DNA from: an uncultured Lachnospiraceae bacterium
GTDB lineage: Bacteria; Bacillota; Clostridia; Lachnospirales; Lachnospiraceae
Length of the DNA: 64,000 nucleotides
Assembly (NCBI GenBank): GCA_910578825.1
Contig: CAJTSB010000013.1
Location: forward strand, 9,993 to 73,992
Reading direction: 5' to 3'
Positions 35,431 to 43,957 of the stretch are shown piece after piece. The notes under the pieces were generated by a model. That model saw only the letters and a program-made list of their open reading frames with translations, made no database searches and was not told the origin of the DNA. The translations under genes and the position numbers were made by a program. Position 1 is the first letter of the stretch. Each line of letters begins with the position of its first letter.

Positions 35431-36885
35431 TTATGCCCCTGCGGCTCCCGGCAGAACCGGACAGCCCCGCATAGTGATCAGCGGCGCGCCGTGGTTATCG
35501 ATATAATCTTTGGTTATCGTCACCATGCCGATGCTGTCGTCTTTGGGAATCTCATACATGATATCAAGCATAAACGCCTCAATAATGGCGCGCAACGCCC
35601 GGGCTCCCACATCTTTTTCTTTCGCTTTGCGGGCAATGGCATGTAAGGCCTCCTCTTCAAATTCCAGTTTCACCTCATCCATGGCAAGCAATTTCTGATA
35701 CTGCCTGATAATCGCGCTCTTAGGCTCCGTGAGAATTCGCACCAACATATCCTCCGTCAGCGCGTCCAGCGCAAAGATAACCGGCAGCCTTCCCAAAAAC
35801 TCCGGAATCATGCCGTATTTGCGGATATCTTCTACCTCTACCCGCTGTAATATATTTTCTTCGCCATCATATTTATCCTTCAAATCTGCATGAAATCCCA
35901 TCGCAGACTGTTTATTCAGCCGCTCTTTGATAATTTCTTCCAAATCGGGAAATGCGCCGCCGCAGATAAACAGGATATTCTTCGTATTGACGGTCGCAAG
36001 GGGTACCATCGCATTCTTGCTGTTCGCTCCGACCGGAACTTCAATTTCCGCACCCTCTAACAGTTTGAGCATTCCCTGCTGCACGCTCTCCCCGCTGACA
36101 TCCCGCTGGTTCGTCGTCTTCTTCTTTGCAATCTTATCGATCTCGTCAATAAAGATGATTCCGTGCTCTGCGCGCTCCACATCATTGTCCGCCGCTGCCA
36201 GAAGCTTGGAAACCACGCTCTCAATATCATCTCCGATATAGCCCGCTTCCGTCAGCGAAGTAGCGTCTGCAATGGCAAGCGGCACATCCAGAAGCTTTGC
36301 CAGGGTCTTCACCATATAAGTCTTGCCGCTTCCAGTCGGCCCTAACATCAGCATATTGGATTTCTCAATCTCTATCTCATCCAAATCATCACAGGTAACG
36401 CGCTTGTAATGATTATATACCGCTACAGACATCACCTTCTTGGCGTGTTCCTGCCCCACGACATATTCATCCAGGCTTGCCTTAATCTTATGGGGCGCCG
36501 GAATGGTTCTGATGTCCAGCTCAGGCTTGGCCTTCTTCTCCTCTTTGGGCTTTTTCTTTTTAAGTTTCTGGCTTTTAGGCATCACATTCATATTCTGGAG
36601 GTCGGAGAGATTTATCATGCTGATATTCGGCATGTTGCCAAAATTCCCCATGTCACCGATTGGAAACCCCGCATGATTCATCGTATCAAACGTTTTCTGC
36701 ATACAATCCGAACAGATACAGATATCATTGGGAATGCGAATCATTTTCCCCGCCTTGCTCTCCGGTCTGTGACAGATAAAACAGACGTCCTCATACCCGT
36801 CCTGCTCATTCTTTTCCTTCGGAGCATCGTTTACTTCCCTGTCGTCAATCTCTTCTATATCATCAAACTTATCCCTGTCGCTCAT
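35431..36885 (-). CDS. clpX: ClpX-type AAA+ unfoldase
   Basis: A 484-residue ATPase that unfolds substrates for ClpP. The zinc-binding domain has Cys35, Cys38, Cys58 and Cys61 (CX2C-X19-CX2C), followed by an unusual Met/Asn-rich then lysine-rich linker (about 68-130). Walker A is GPTGSGKT, Walker B IIFIDEIDKI, and sensor-2 sits in DVGARALRAIIEAFM. The ClpP-docking loop reads SAMGFHAD, in which the usual IGF is MGF. It is about 60 residues longer than typical ClpX and is not next to clpP, tig or lon. It may be a second ClpX paralogue; a single divergent ClpX is also possible. Confidence 0.85.
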   Translation of the reverse strand: MSDRDKFDDIEEIDDREVNDAPKEKNEQDGYEDVCFICHRPESKAGKMIRIPNDICICSDCMQKTFDTMNHAGFPIGDMGNFGNMPNISMINLSDLQNMNVMPKSQKLKKKKPKEEKKAKPELDIRTIPAPHKIKASLDEYVVGQEHAKKVMSVAVYNHYKRVTCDDLDEIEIEKSNMLMLGPTGSGKTYMVKTLAKLLDVPLAIADATSLTEAGYIGDDIESVVSKLLAAADNDVERAEHGIIFIDEIDKIAKKKTTNQRDVSGESVQQGMLKLLEGAEIEVPVGANSKNAMVPLATVNTKNILFICGGAFPDLEEIIKERLNKQSAMGFHADLKDKYDGEENILQRVEVEDIRKYGMIPEFLGRLPVIFALDALTEDMLVRILTEPKSAIIRQYQKLLAMDEVKLEFEEEALHAIARKAKEKDVGARALRAIIEAFMLDIMYEIPKDDSIGMVTITKDYIDNHGAPLITMRGCPVLPGAAGA

Positions 36886-36935
36886 CCTGAATTCTCCTTT
36901 TCTATTCCATCACTGAAAGCCCGAAATCTGGTACT

Positions 36936-36964
36936 ATTATAATTCAAGGTCAGGCATTGTACAA
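36936..36964 (-). promoter_or_regulatory. clpX promoter
   Basis: On the minus strand TTGTAC, 17-bp spacer, TATAAT. Confidence 0.7.
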
Positions 36965-37037
36965 CCGTTTCCACAAAAAGTTTAGAAAGAGTTTAGACTT
37001 TCCGCCCTGCCGCTGCGACTGAATACCGGAGGCATCA

Positions 37038-38204
37038 TCAATACTCATAAAAAAAATTATAACCGCAGAATTTCTGATTAATAGGGTCAAAATAAAGTCC
37101 CATGGTAATGTCCCCCTGAACAAGAAGAAGAATCGTATCTTTCAATTCCACCACCTGATAAGAATAATTGACGGTATATTCCTCTTCCTGGCTGCTCTCC
37201 CCGACACTGTTCGATGCACTATTCTTACTCTCCACATCATCCTTCTCATTCGTGTTTTCATTATTGTCATTATCCGTATAACTATCATCTGTCACGTTCT
37301 GATAGATGACTTTCCACTCCTGTGAAACATTATCTAACTTCATTTCCAGAAACTGCCTCTCCTGTGTATATGCCCATTCCCCATCCTCCATTCCGGACAT
37401 AATCTCTTCCAGGTACCGGAGTCCGACAAGATACGCGTTCCCATATTCCCCATTAAGCTGATATATGGCTGGAGCGCCCAGATCATTTAACTGAGACATA
37501 TACGTAAAGTATCTTGACAGGGAATCTCCGGATTGCTCTAATACCTCTACCATTTTCTTCTTTCCTGCTTTCCATTCCGCCTGCTCCCTTTTATCCTTTT
37601 TACCGTATTCCATACAGACAAAATTGATTACGTTCCAGTCGCTGCACGCAATCCGTACCTGATATCTTTTGCCGCCCAGGGCAATCGTTTCCCGATAGAA
37701 ACAGATCGCTCCCACGTAAGCATCCGATGACATCACCATGTTTTGTATCATATGCTTGCCCGGTTTCCTGAAATAATCAAGAACTTCTTCCACATCCACC
37801 CCCGTTTCACAGGAAATCAGTTCCGCAAAATACTTATCTGCCGCAAGGTAACATTTTGCCTGCAAATCCGTAAGGTCTTTTGCTTCGTCTTCCTGGATAA
37901 TCCGTTCCAGCTCGTCTTCTCTGCCATACAGATTGCCCTCGATAAATCCATCGTCAAGTATAAAATTGGGAATAATCTCTTCCTTTACATCATTCTCCGG
38001 ATAATAATTCCATGGGAAAATCTCAATATCGTCGTCAATTTTACCATAAAAAATATTAGAGCCTACATTTTCATATTCCGCCCGCTCCGGTACGCTCTCG
38101 CTCCTGAGAATTTCTTTTCCCTGCTCCACAATGCCAAGATATCCTGCGCCCAGAATGATGAGGGTAAAGAGAAATGTCAATAATAAGGATTTTTTGTTAC
38201 GCAC
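37038..38204 (-). CDS. membrane-anchored extracellular protein encoded with a two-component system
   Basis: A 388-residue protein with one N-terminal helix (LLLTFLFTLIILGAGYLG, about residues 6-23) and a large outside part. The end of that part, about residues 315-345, is rich in Asp, Asn, Ser and Glu and then returns to a beta-rich segment. I do not recognise a family. Its ATG overlaps the histidine kinase gene by 8 bp, so it is made in step with the kinase. It may be a ligand-binding accessory protein or an effector of the system. Confidence 0.7.
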   Translation of the reverse strand: MRNKKSLLLTFLFTLIILGAGYLGIVEQGKEILRSESVPERAEYENVGSNIFYGKIDDDIEIFPWNYYPENDVKEEIIPNFILDDGFIEGNLYGREDELERIIQEDEAKDLTDLQAKCYLAADKYFAELISCETGVDVEEVLDYFRKPGKHMIQNMVMSSDAYVGAICFYRETIALGGKRYQVRIACSDWNVINFVCMEYGKKDKREQAEWKAGKKKMVEVLEQSGDSLSRYFTYMSQLNDLGAPAIYQLNGEYGNAYLVGLRYLEEIMSGMEDGEWAYTQERQFLEMKLDNVSQEWKVIYQNVTDDSYTDNDNNENTNEKDDVESKNSASNSVGESSQEEEYTVNYSYQVVELKDTILLLVQGDITMGLYFDPINQKFCGYNFFYEY

Positions 38205-39606
38205 GTTCTTCGCCCCCTTTCATACGGATGAAGACACATGTCCCTTCTCCCAGCTTGCTCTCAAAACGCATTTTTCCCTGGTGGACAGATACAATTTCAG
38301 CACATAACGCCAACCCGAGACCCGCCCCGCCGTTTGCCCGGCTGCGCACCTTGTCCACCATATAAAATGCCTGGGTAATCTTCTCTATCTCTTCTTTAGG
38401 GATTCCCACCCCTTCATCTTTTACCTCAATACAGAACCAGGGCTTTTCAAATTTTCCTGTTACCCATATATTTCCCCCTTCAGAGGACGCCTTGATGGCA
38501 TTGTCTACCAGATTATAGAGCAGGGACTTAAACAATTCCCTGTCCACACACAAAAAACCTTCCTGCGATTCACAGGATAAATGCATTTCATGGCTGCCTG
38601 CAACCACTTTCAGGGAAACGCCGATTTCCTGAAACAGGCTCTTCATATCCTCCTCATGCCATTCCAGTTTCGCCTCCCCCACGGTAATCAGTTCCATCAA
38701 TTTTCCGGACAAGGTACGCATACGGCTTGCCTCTTCCTTGATAATACCGGCATACTCAATCCGATTCTCCTCGGTAATGTCCTTTTTTATCTGCAATAAA
38801 TCTGAAAATCCCAAAATTGAGGTGAGCGGCGTCTTCATCTCATGGGACAAATTATCAATAAAATGCTTGCGGTCCTCCGCCACATCTTCCAACGCGCGAA
38901 CGTTGCTCTCCACCGCTTCCGCCATACTGTTCATATTTTGCGCCAGCTCTGACAGCTCATCGTGCCCCTTCATCTGAATCCGTTTCCGGTAATTCCCCTG
39001 CGCAATCTCCCTCGTCCCTTCATTGACTCTTCGCAACGGATGCAGCAACATTTTCACAACCACAAGAAGGATAAAGGCAATGACAATCGCGCAGGACATG
39101 CTGATAATCTGTATTTCATAAAGCATATTTTCATGTATCTTCACGACGTCGCTGATATCGTTCTCTGTGATGATATAATAGTTTTTCCCTTCCAGGCTTT
39201 CTGAGGATATTGTATACAACTGATATTGCTGCACCTGCATATAGGAGCCCTGCTCCTTCTCGACTGCCTCCAACAGTTCCTGAGGTATCGTCATCTCTTT
39301 ATTGACATAGAACACATTTTTATCCCCCTCCAGGAACGCCACGCCGTTATTACCGGCGCCAAATGTCTCCGCCATAAATCCCCGCAGCGTACCTTCATCC
39401 AGCACAATGACATTCGCCTTCAACCGCTCCGTCAGCATCATGCTTTTGAAACTTGTAATCAAAAATTCGTGCTCACTGTATACGCTCTGTTTCTTCTGAT
39501 CCATAGCAATCGAAAAACTGTTTTTTAATAACAAAATACTGGTCATGCTCACTGCAAGCATTACCAGTATCAATGTATATAGAAAAATTTTCTGCCATAA
39601 TTTCAT
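38197..39606 (-). CDS. sensor histidine kinase
   Basis: A 469-residue membrane kinase. Two helices (about 10-30 and 165-190) enclose an outside sensor domain of about 130 residues. HAMP follows at about 190-245, HisKA with the phosphorylated histidine in NLSHEMKTPLTS near 255, and HATPase_c with N box NLVDNAIKAS, G1 DEGVGIP and G2 GGAGLGLAL. The start is 3 bp after the regulator's stop. The signal is unknown. Confidence 0.92.
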   Translation of the reverse strand: MKLWQKIFLYTLILVMLAVSMTSILLLKNSFSIAMDQKKQSVYSEHEFLITSFKSMMLTERLKANVIVLDEGTLRGFMAETFGAGNNGVAFLEGDKNVFYVNKEMTIPQELLEAVEKEQGSYMQVQQYQLYTISSESLEGKNYYIITENDISDVVKIHENMLYEIQIISMSCAIVIAFILLVVVKMLLHPLRRVNEGTREIAQGNYRKRIQMKGHDELSELAQNMNSMAEAVESNVRALEDVAEDRKHFIDNLSHEMKTPLTSILGFSDLLQIKKDITEENRIEYAGIIKEEASRMRTLSGKLMELITVGEAKLEWHEEDMKSLFQEIGVSLKVVAGSHEMHLSCESQEGFLCVDRELFKSLLYNLVDNAIKASSEGGNIWVTGKFEKPWFCIEVKDEGVGIPKEEIEKITQAFYMVDKVRSRANGGAGLGLALCAEIVSVHQGKMRFESKLGEGTCVFIRMKGGEERA

Positions 39607-39609
39607 AGG

Positions 39610-40272
39610 CTACTCCTTTGCACTCTCCAGCCGATAACCCAGTTTGGGAATCGTTACCAGTCTGTCCTTCAAATCCAGTTTCTTACGCAGCTGCTGGATA
39701 TGAATGTCAATCGTCCGACTCTCTCCTTCATATTCAAACCCCCATACCGCCGCCAATAACCGGTCTCTGGAAATCGCAACATCCTTGTGCTGCATGAAGA
39801 AAATCAGTACGTCAAACTCCTTCGGCGTGAGATAGACCTCCTCGCCATCTAACCTGCAGATATGTTCCTCCACGTTCACGGTAATGGCTCCGTATTGATA
39901 GACACGCTCTATTCGCTTTACCCGGCGCAGGATTACCTCGATCCTCGCCAAAAGCTCCATCGCCTCAAAGGGCTTGACAATATAATCTTCCGCCCCAAGG
40001 CGCAGACCGCGCACCTTATCCGTCAACTCCTGCTTTGCAGTAATGAAAATTACCGGAGCATCTGTATTCGTGCGTTTGCGCATGATTTCAAAACCACTCA
40101 TATCCGGCAGCATCACATCCAACAGAATCAGATCATAATTCCCATATTCTATTTTCTCGAACGCCTCGGTCCCATTGCTGCATACTTCACTCTCATAGCC
40201 GCCAATAGCAACCGTAGCCTCCATCAGTTTCGCTATATTCGGGTCGTCTTCTACAATTAAAATTTTAATCAT
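39610..40272 (-). CDS. OmpR/PhoB-family response regulator
   Basis: A 220-residue regulator. The receiver domain (1-115) has the acidic pair in IVEDDPN, the phosphorylated aspartate in LILLDVMLPDM near 51 and the lysine in IVKPFEA. The winged-helix DNA-binding domain (125-220) ends with GESRTIDIHIQQLRKKL. The ATG at 40272 is preferred; a GTG three codons earlier is too close to AAGGA. A pair of ATGTAA repeats 11 bp apart lies upstream and may be its own binding site. Confidence 0.92.
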   Translation of the reverse strand: MIKILIVEDDPNIAKLMEATVAIGGYESEVCSNGTEAFEKIEYGNYDLILLDVMLPDMSGFEIMRKRTNTDAPVIFITAKQELTDKVRGLRLGAEDYIVKPFEAMELLARIEVILRRVKRIERVYQYGAITVNVEEHICRLDGEEVYLTPKEFDVLIFFMQHKDVAISRDRLLAAVWGFEYEGESRTIDIHIQQLRKKLDLKDRLVTIPKLGYRLESAKE

Positions 40273-40339
40273 TTCTGCCACATTTCCTTTTGTAATACTG
40301 AGAAGTTTATCACATTGTTGTATATATGTATGCTGGAAA

Positions 40340-40356
40340 ATGTAAAATTAATGTAA
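40340..40356 (-). promoter_or_regulatory. direct repeat with 11-bp period upstream of the response regulator
   Basis: On the minus strand TTACAT occurs twice with a 5-bp gap (TTACATTAATTTTACAT), the geometry used by OmpR/PhoB-type dimers. A weak -35/-10 pair follows toward the gene. Confidence 0.4.
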
Positions 40357-40358
40357 GG

Positions 40359-41855
40359 CTACACGTACCTTTCAATCGCCTCCACAGTTTGCAAAAGTTC
40401 TTCCATCCGCTCCTGTGCCTGCCTTGCCTGCTGGCTCGTATCCTCGCCAAGCTCTACCGCCTGCTGCGTATTCGCGGATACCTGCTCGCTTACCGCGGAA
40501 ATCTGGTTGATACTGTCCACAATCACATTATTGGAGTCAAGGATTTCTTCAATCTTTCCATAAATATCCGTAACATTCTGATTCAGCTCGCCCATCCGTT
40601 CTCCAATGTCATAAAACTGTTCCTGTGCGCTTTGGATCAGGGAATGTTCTTCCGTGGAATTCTCCATAACATTGTCTACGGTTCTCTTTGCCATATCTGC
40701 ATTTTCCCGAAGCTGCTGCACAATTTTTTGTATATTCTCGGTCAATTTTCTTGTCTCATCTGCCAACACACGAATCTCTTCCGCAACTACGGCAAATCCG
40801 CGCCCGGCTTCTCCTGCTCGTGCACTCTCAATCGACGCATTCAAAGCAAGAAGGTTGGTCTGGCTGGAAATGGCAAAAATCTGCTCTGTAATCTCATCCA
40901 CTTCCCGCGCATTCTCTATCAACTGCTCCACCGAAGAAACGACGTACCCGTTTGCCGTCTGCATTTTCCCGGACTGCTCCCGCAAAGTATCCATCGTCCT
41001 CTGCCCTTCATCCACAGCATCGTTGGACTTCCTTGCCAGCTCCAGCATCTGGTCAGACATCTCTTTCGTCCGCTCAATCATTCCATGAATATTCTCGGTC
41101 ATTACCGTTTGTTTCTCAATACTTTCCGCACTGTGGGCGTTGCCCTCCGAAATCCCGTTAAGCGCCTGCGCCGTAGTTTCTACATTCTGGCTGAGAATAT
41201 CTATATACTCTCCGGCTTTGACCGAATTATCCTTTACTGCCTGCGCAACCTGCAGCACATCCTCCAAAAGCTGGTTACTCCTCTCTCTCTGCTCCTTCAG
41301 ATTGGAAATCTTGTCATTGTTATTGCGGTTGGAAATCTTCGTTGTGCCACACAGAACAATCAGATAAACAATCACGGTTGCCCCCTGAATAAGGAGCGAC
41401 GTACTGTTCAGTTCGGCACCGGAAGGAAGGCACTTTTTCACCGCCCCGAGATACACAAGATCCACGACAGTCACCAGACTGTATACGATAGTAATCCGTA
41501 GAATCAAATTGTAATCAAAATATAAAATATAAATTACGGTCAGAGGAAACACCATGGCAAACACCAGATCATTCTGCGCCCCCAATAGTGCAATTGTATA
41601 AACGACCATGTACCCCGTCACAGAAACATGTTTAAAAATTTTACTATCTTTTTGACGGAGAAATACTGCATAATCTGAAATCATGGAAATTAAAACCGTC
41701 AACTCCACTGCCATCAAAAATCCAAAACTGATATTCCCCTTGCTGTAATCACTGAAATACCCAACAAACAGGAACATATCCATTATCGTGATAATGATAA
41801 GCAAAAACCGGTTTACGACTTTCTCTCTGTTGTAAGCTTTCTTCGACTCGCTCAT
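40359..41855 (-). CDS. methyl-accepting chemotaxis protein without periplasmic sensor
   Basis: A 498-residue chemoreceptor. About six closely spaced helices (residues 20-180) replace the usual outside sensor domain, so a signal may be sensed in or at the membrane. The signalling hairpin tip is intact: SSQTNLLALNASIESARAGEAGRGFAVVAEEIRVLADE in the C-terminal half. The ATG at 41855 follows AAGGAG. It forms clusters with CheA/CheW; no che gene is in the window. It ends 78 bp before the response regulator start but lies on the same strand. Confidence 0.9.
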   Translation of the reverse strand: MSESKKAYNREKVVNRFLLIIITIMDMFLFVGYFSDYSKGNISFGFLMAVELTVLISMISDYAVFLRQKDSKIFKHVSVTGYMVVYTIALLGAQNDLVFAMVFPLTVIYILYFDYNLILRITIVYSLVTVVDLVYLGAVKKCLPSGAELNSTSLLIQGATVIVYLIVLCGTTKISNRNNNDKISNLKEQRERSNQLLEDVLQVAQAVKDNSVKAGEYIDILSQNVETTAQALNGISEGNAHSAESIEKQTVMTENIHGMIERTKEMSDQMLELARKSNDAVDEGQRTMDTLREQSGKMQTANGYVVSSVEQLIENAREVDEITEQIFAISSQTNLLALNASIESARAGEAGRGFAVVAEEIRVLADETRKLTENIQKIVQQLRENADMAKRTVDNVMENSTEEHSLIQSAQEQFYDIGERMGELNQNVTDIYGKIEEILDSNNVIVDSINQISAVSEQVSANTQQAVELGEDTSQQARQAQERMEELLQTVEAIERYV

Positions 41856-42009
41856 TTTGGTTCTCCTTTGCAATGTTTATCGTTTTTCTAAATTATGCTA
41901 CCATAAATTTTTTGCTTTTTCAAGAAGCCTCATCTGCTTTTTATGCCGATTACACGCAAATTATACCGCCAAATATGCCAATTGTGCTTTTGCTCCATTT
42001 TTGTTCATT

Positions 42010-42885
42010 TTAACAACAATCCCAGGAGTACAACACATCCCGAAAGTCTTCCTTTGCCAAATCCTCTTCACTGATAAAGAAATTCGCCACGCCGGCATCT
42101 CCCCACAGAATGTAATCGTCATCTTCCCCGTAATCGGAATCCATCTGAAAGAGCTGAACAGAATATTTCTTCCTCGTATCATACTCTTCCCTGGGGTCAG
42201 ACTGCGTAAAATAAGGATAACCCAGCATCCAGTGCCCGCCAGGCTCCAGCTCATCAAACAGAGCGTCACTGCCTTCCTCAGAAAAGCTGTTGTAACTGCT
42301 CTCCCCTTCTGCTTCCTCCCAGCCGACTGCCTTTGCCGCCTGCTGAAAATATTCCTCGAATCGATAATCATCCATGCCTATATATGTCTCTTTTAACTCC
42401 ATCGCAAGCCCATACTCTCCCCAGACCGGCGATCCTTTTATATCCTCCGACGCACTATCCGGCATACCAAGCGCCGCTATCTGTTCTTTGGTAACTGTAT
42501 AGTCAATGCTCTTGTGGTACACAACCCGAAAATTCTCCCGAATCAGCCTGCCGTCACGATCCACCGTATAATCAAAATCCATACCGTATACACCATCCAT
42601 GGCAATGAAAAATTGCAACATCCCGCATTTCGGCAGCTTACCGCCCAGATTCTTCCCTTCGCTGTTCAGCTCATCCAGATTTATCTGTGCAATCAACATC
42701 AACAGGCTGTTGTCCTTTGCCCTGGGATAATCCATTTTCATATCCCAATATGGGATACCCCCAAATTTACTGTCGGTGATTCCCGGTTTTTTCTCGGGAG
42801 CAATCCTGATATTGATAGCCTGTCTGGCTGAAAGCCGCTTGATTTCCTCGATTGTTTTGCGTTCTGACTCTGGTATATTGTTCAT
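42010..42885 (-). CDS. YwqG-like (DUF1963) protein
   Basis: A 291-residue cytosolic protein. KFGGIPYWDMKMDYP, then LLMLIAQINLDEL, the LQFFIAMDG segment and a C-terminal HWMLGYPYFTQSDPR with LFQMDSDY are the YwqG/DUF1963 hallmarks. The function of the family is unknown. AAAGGA precedes the ATG. It stands alone on its strand between the chemoreceptor and a divergent membrane gene. Confidence 0.85.
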   Translation of the reverse strand: MNNIPESERKTIEEIKRLSARQAINIRIAPEKKPGITDSKFGGIPYWDMKMDYPRAKDNSLLMLIAQINLDELNSEGKNLGGKLPKCGMLQFFIAMDGVYGMDFDYTVDRDGRLIRENFRVVYHKSIDYTVTKEQIAALGMPDSASEDIKGSPVWGEYGLAMELKETYIGMDDYRFEEYFQQAAKAVGWEEAEGESSYNSFSEEGSDALFDELEPGGHWMLGYPYFTQSDPREEYDTRKKYSVQLFQMDSDYGEDDDYILWGDAGVANFFISEEDLAKEDFRDVLYSWDCC

Positions 42886-42974
42886 AATTCTTTGTCCTTT
42901 CTGCGTAAATATTTCTTTCGCGTATGTATTTCTATTCTACAATACCGCTCCTGGAAATGCAATATAATGCCCCC

Positions 42975-43003
42975 TTGCGCTACATCCACATATATTATAT
43001 GAT
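42975..43003 (+). promoter_or_regulatory. promoter of the 43.0-kb membrane gene
   Basis: TTGCGC, 17-bp spacer, TATGAT, about 30 bp before the ATG. Confidence 0.6.
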
Positions 43004-43031
43004 ATAAAATAAACGGGAGGTATAAAATACC

Positions 43032-43913
43032 ATGAAAAAACAAATTACAATTTTCCTGTCGTGTTTGCTCATAATTTATCTGCTGTTTCCCATAACCGCC
43101 AGCGCCGATACGGGGCCGAAACCTTCCATTATCGTTAATTTTAAAAACATGGGGGATGAACTGTGCTATGGAACGCTGCTGTCAAAAGACAAAACTACCG
43201 GAGCATTTTCGGTCTGGGACGGCAACGAAGAAAATATGCCGGATGCGGCATACACAGACATGGATATCTGGAGGGCTTTCGTGGAGTACGAAGATGCAGA
43301 CGGCTACTATTTCCTGCAAAAAATATTTCCCTGCAGCGAAGATAAGGTAATTGAGTGGGGCTACCTGCCCCCGAGCCCCTTTAAAATCCTCCTCTACTAT
43401 CCGAAGTCCCATACATTTGTCTCCAGCGGCATTTACGAGAAATATGCCTTTGACAGCTATTTCAGTGTCGATATGGATAAAATTGATATTACAAGTGATA
43501 CTCCTTTACTCATTGCAGAGCAAAGTTACAGCTATGCCCGGGAACTGTTTTCGCTGTTCTGCCGCATTGTCGTCACAATTCTTCTGGAAGTTGGTGTTGC
43601 ATTCCTGTTCGGTTTGGGACGCAGAAATCTTCTGATCTGGATTTTCAGCGTCAATGTTGTGACTCAGATACTCTTAAATTTAACTTTGAATTTCACCTTC
43701 CACGAAAAAGGCTCCCTGTCATTTGCCGTCAGCTATATTTTACTGGAATGCCTGGTATTTGTGATAGAATCCTCCCTGTACCTTGTACTGTTTTCAAAAT
43801 TCAGTAACCTTGTAATTCCCAAATGGAAGATTATCCTCTATGCATTTACAGCCAATGTGGTTTCCTTTGGCGGCGGAATGTTGATTGCAACGCTGATTCC
43901 GGTAATATCTTAA
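43032..43913 (+). CDS. membrane protein with extracellular N-terminal domain
   Basis: A 293-residue protein. A signal peptide (residues 1-25, ending ITASA) leads to an outside domain of about 130 residues beginning DTGPKPSIIVNF. Four to five helices follow between about 168 and 290. The TGPKPS opening recurs in clostridial membrane proteins of unknown function. GGGAGG lies eleven bases before the ATG. Monocistronic with its own promoter and terminator. Confidence 0.7.
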   Translation: MKKQITIFLSCLLIIYLLFPITASADTGPKPSIIVNFKNMGDELCYGTLLSKDKTTGAFSVWDGNEENMPDAAYTDMDIWRAFVEYEDADGYYFLQKIFPCSEDKVIEWGYLPPSPFKILLYYPKSHTFVSSGIYEKYAFDSYFSVDMDKIDITSDTPLLIAEQSYSYARELFSLFCRIVVTILLEVGVAFLFGLGRRNLLIWIFSVNVVTQILLNLTLNFTFHEKGSLSFAVSYILLECLVFVIESSLYLVLFSKFSNLVIPKWKIILYAFTANVVSFGGGMLIATLIPVIS

Positions 43914-43940
43914 AGGAGACACCGTTACAGTGCCTCCTTT
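43912..43940 (+). terminator. terminator beside gatB
   Basis: AAAGGAG-a-CAC-loop-GTG-c-CTCCTTT. A closely related sequence (GGAGACACCATTACAACATCTCC) lies 15 bp further and contains the last codons of the convergent gatB, so the two look like a local duplication. Confidence 0.55.
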
Positions 43941-43957
43941 CCGGTTTGGAGACACCA

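Noticed and set aside
40326..41501. 391-codon plus-strand frame opposite the chemoreceptor
   Set aside because: The chemoreceptor hairpin on the other strand is unmistakable, so this is a shadow frame.
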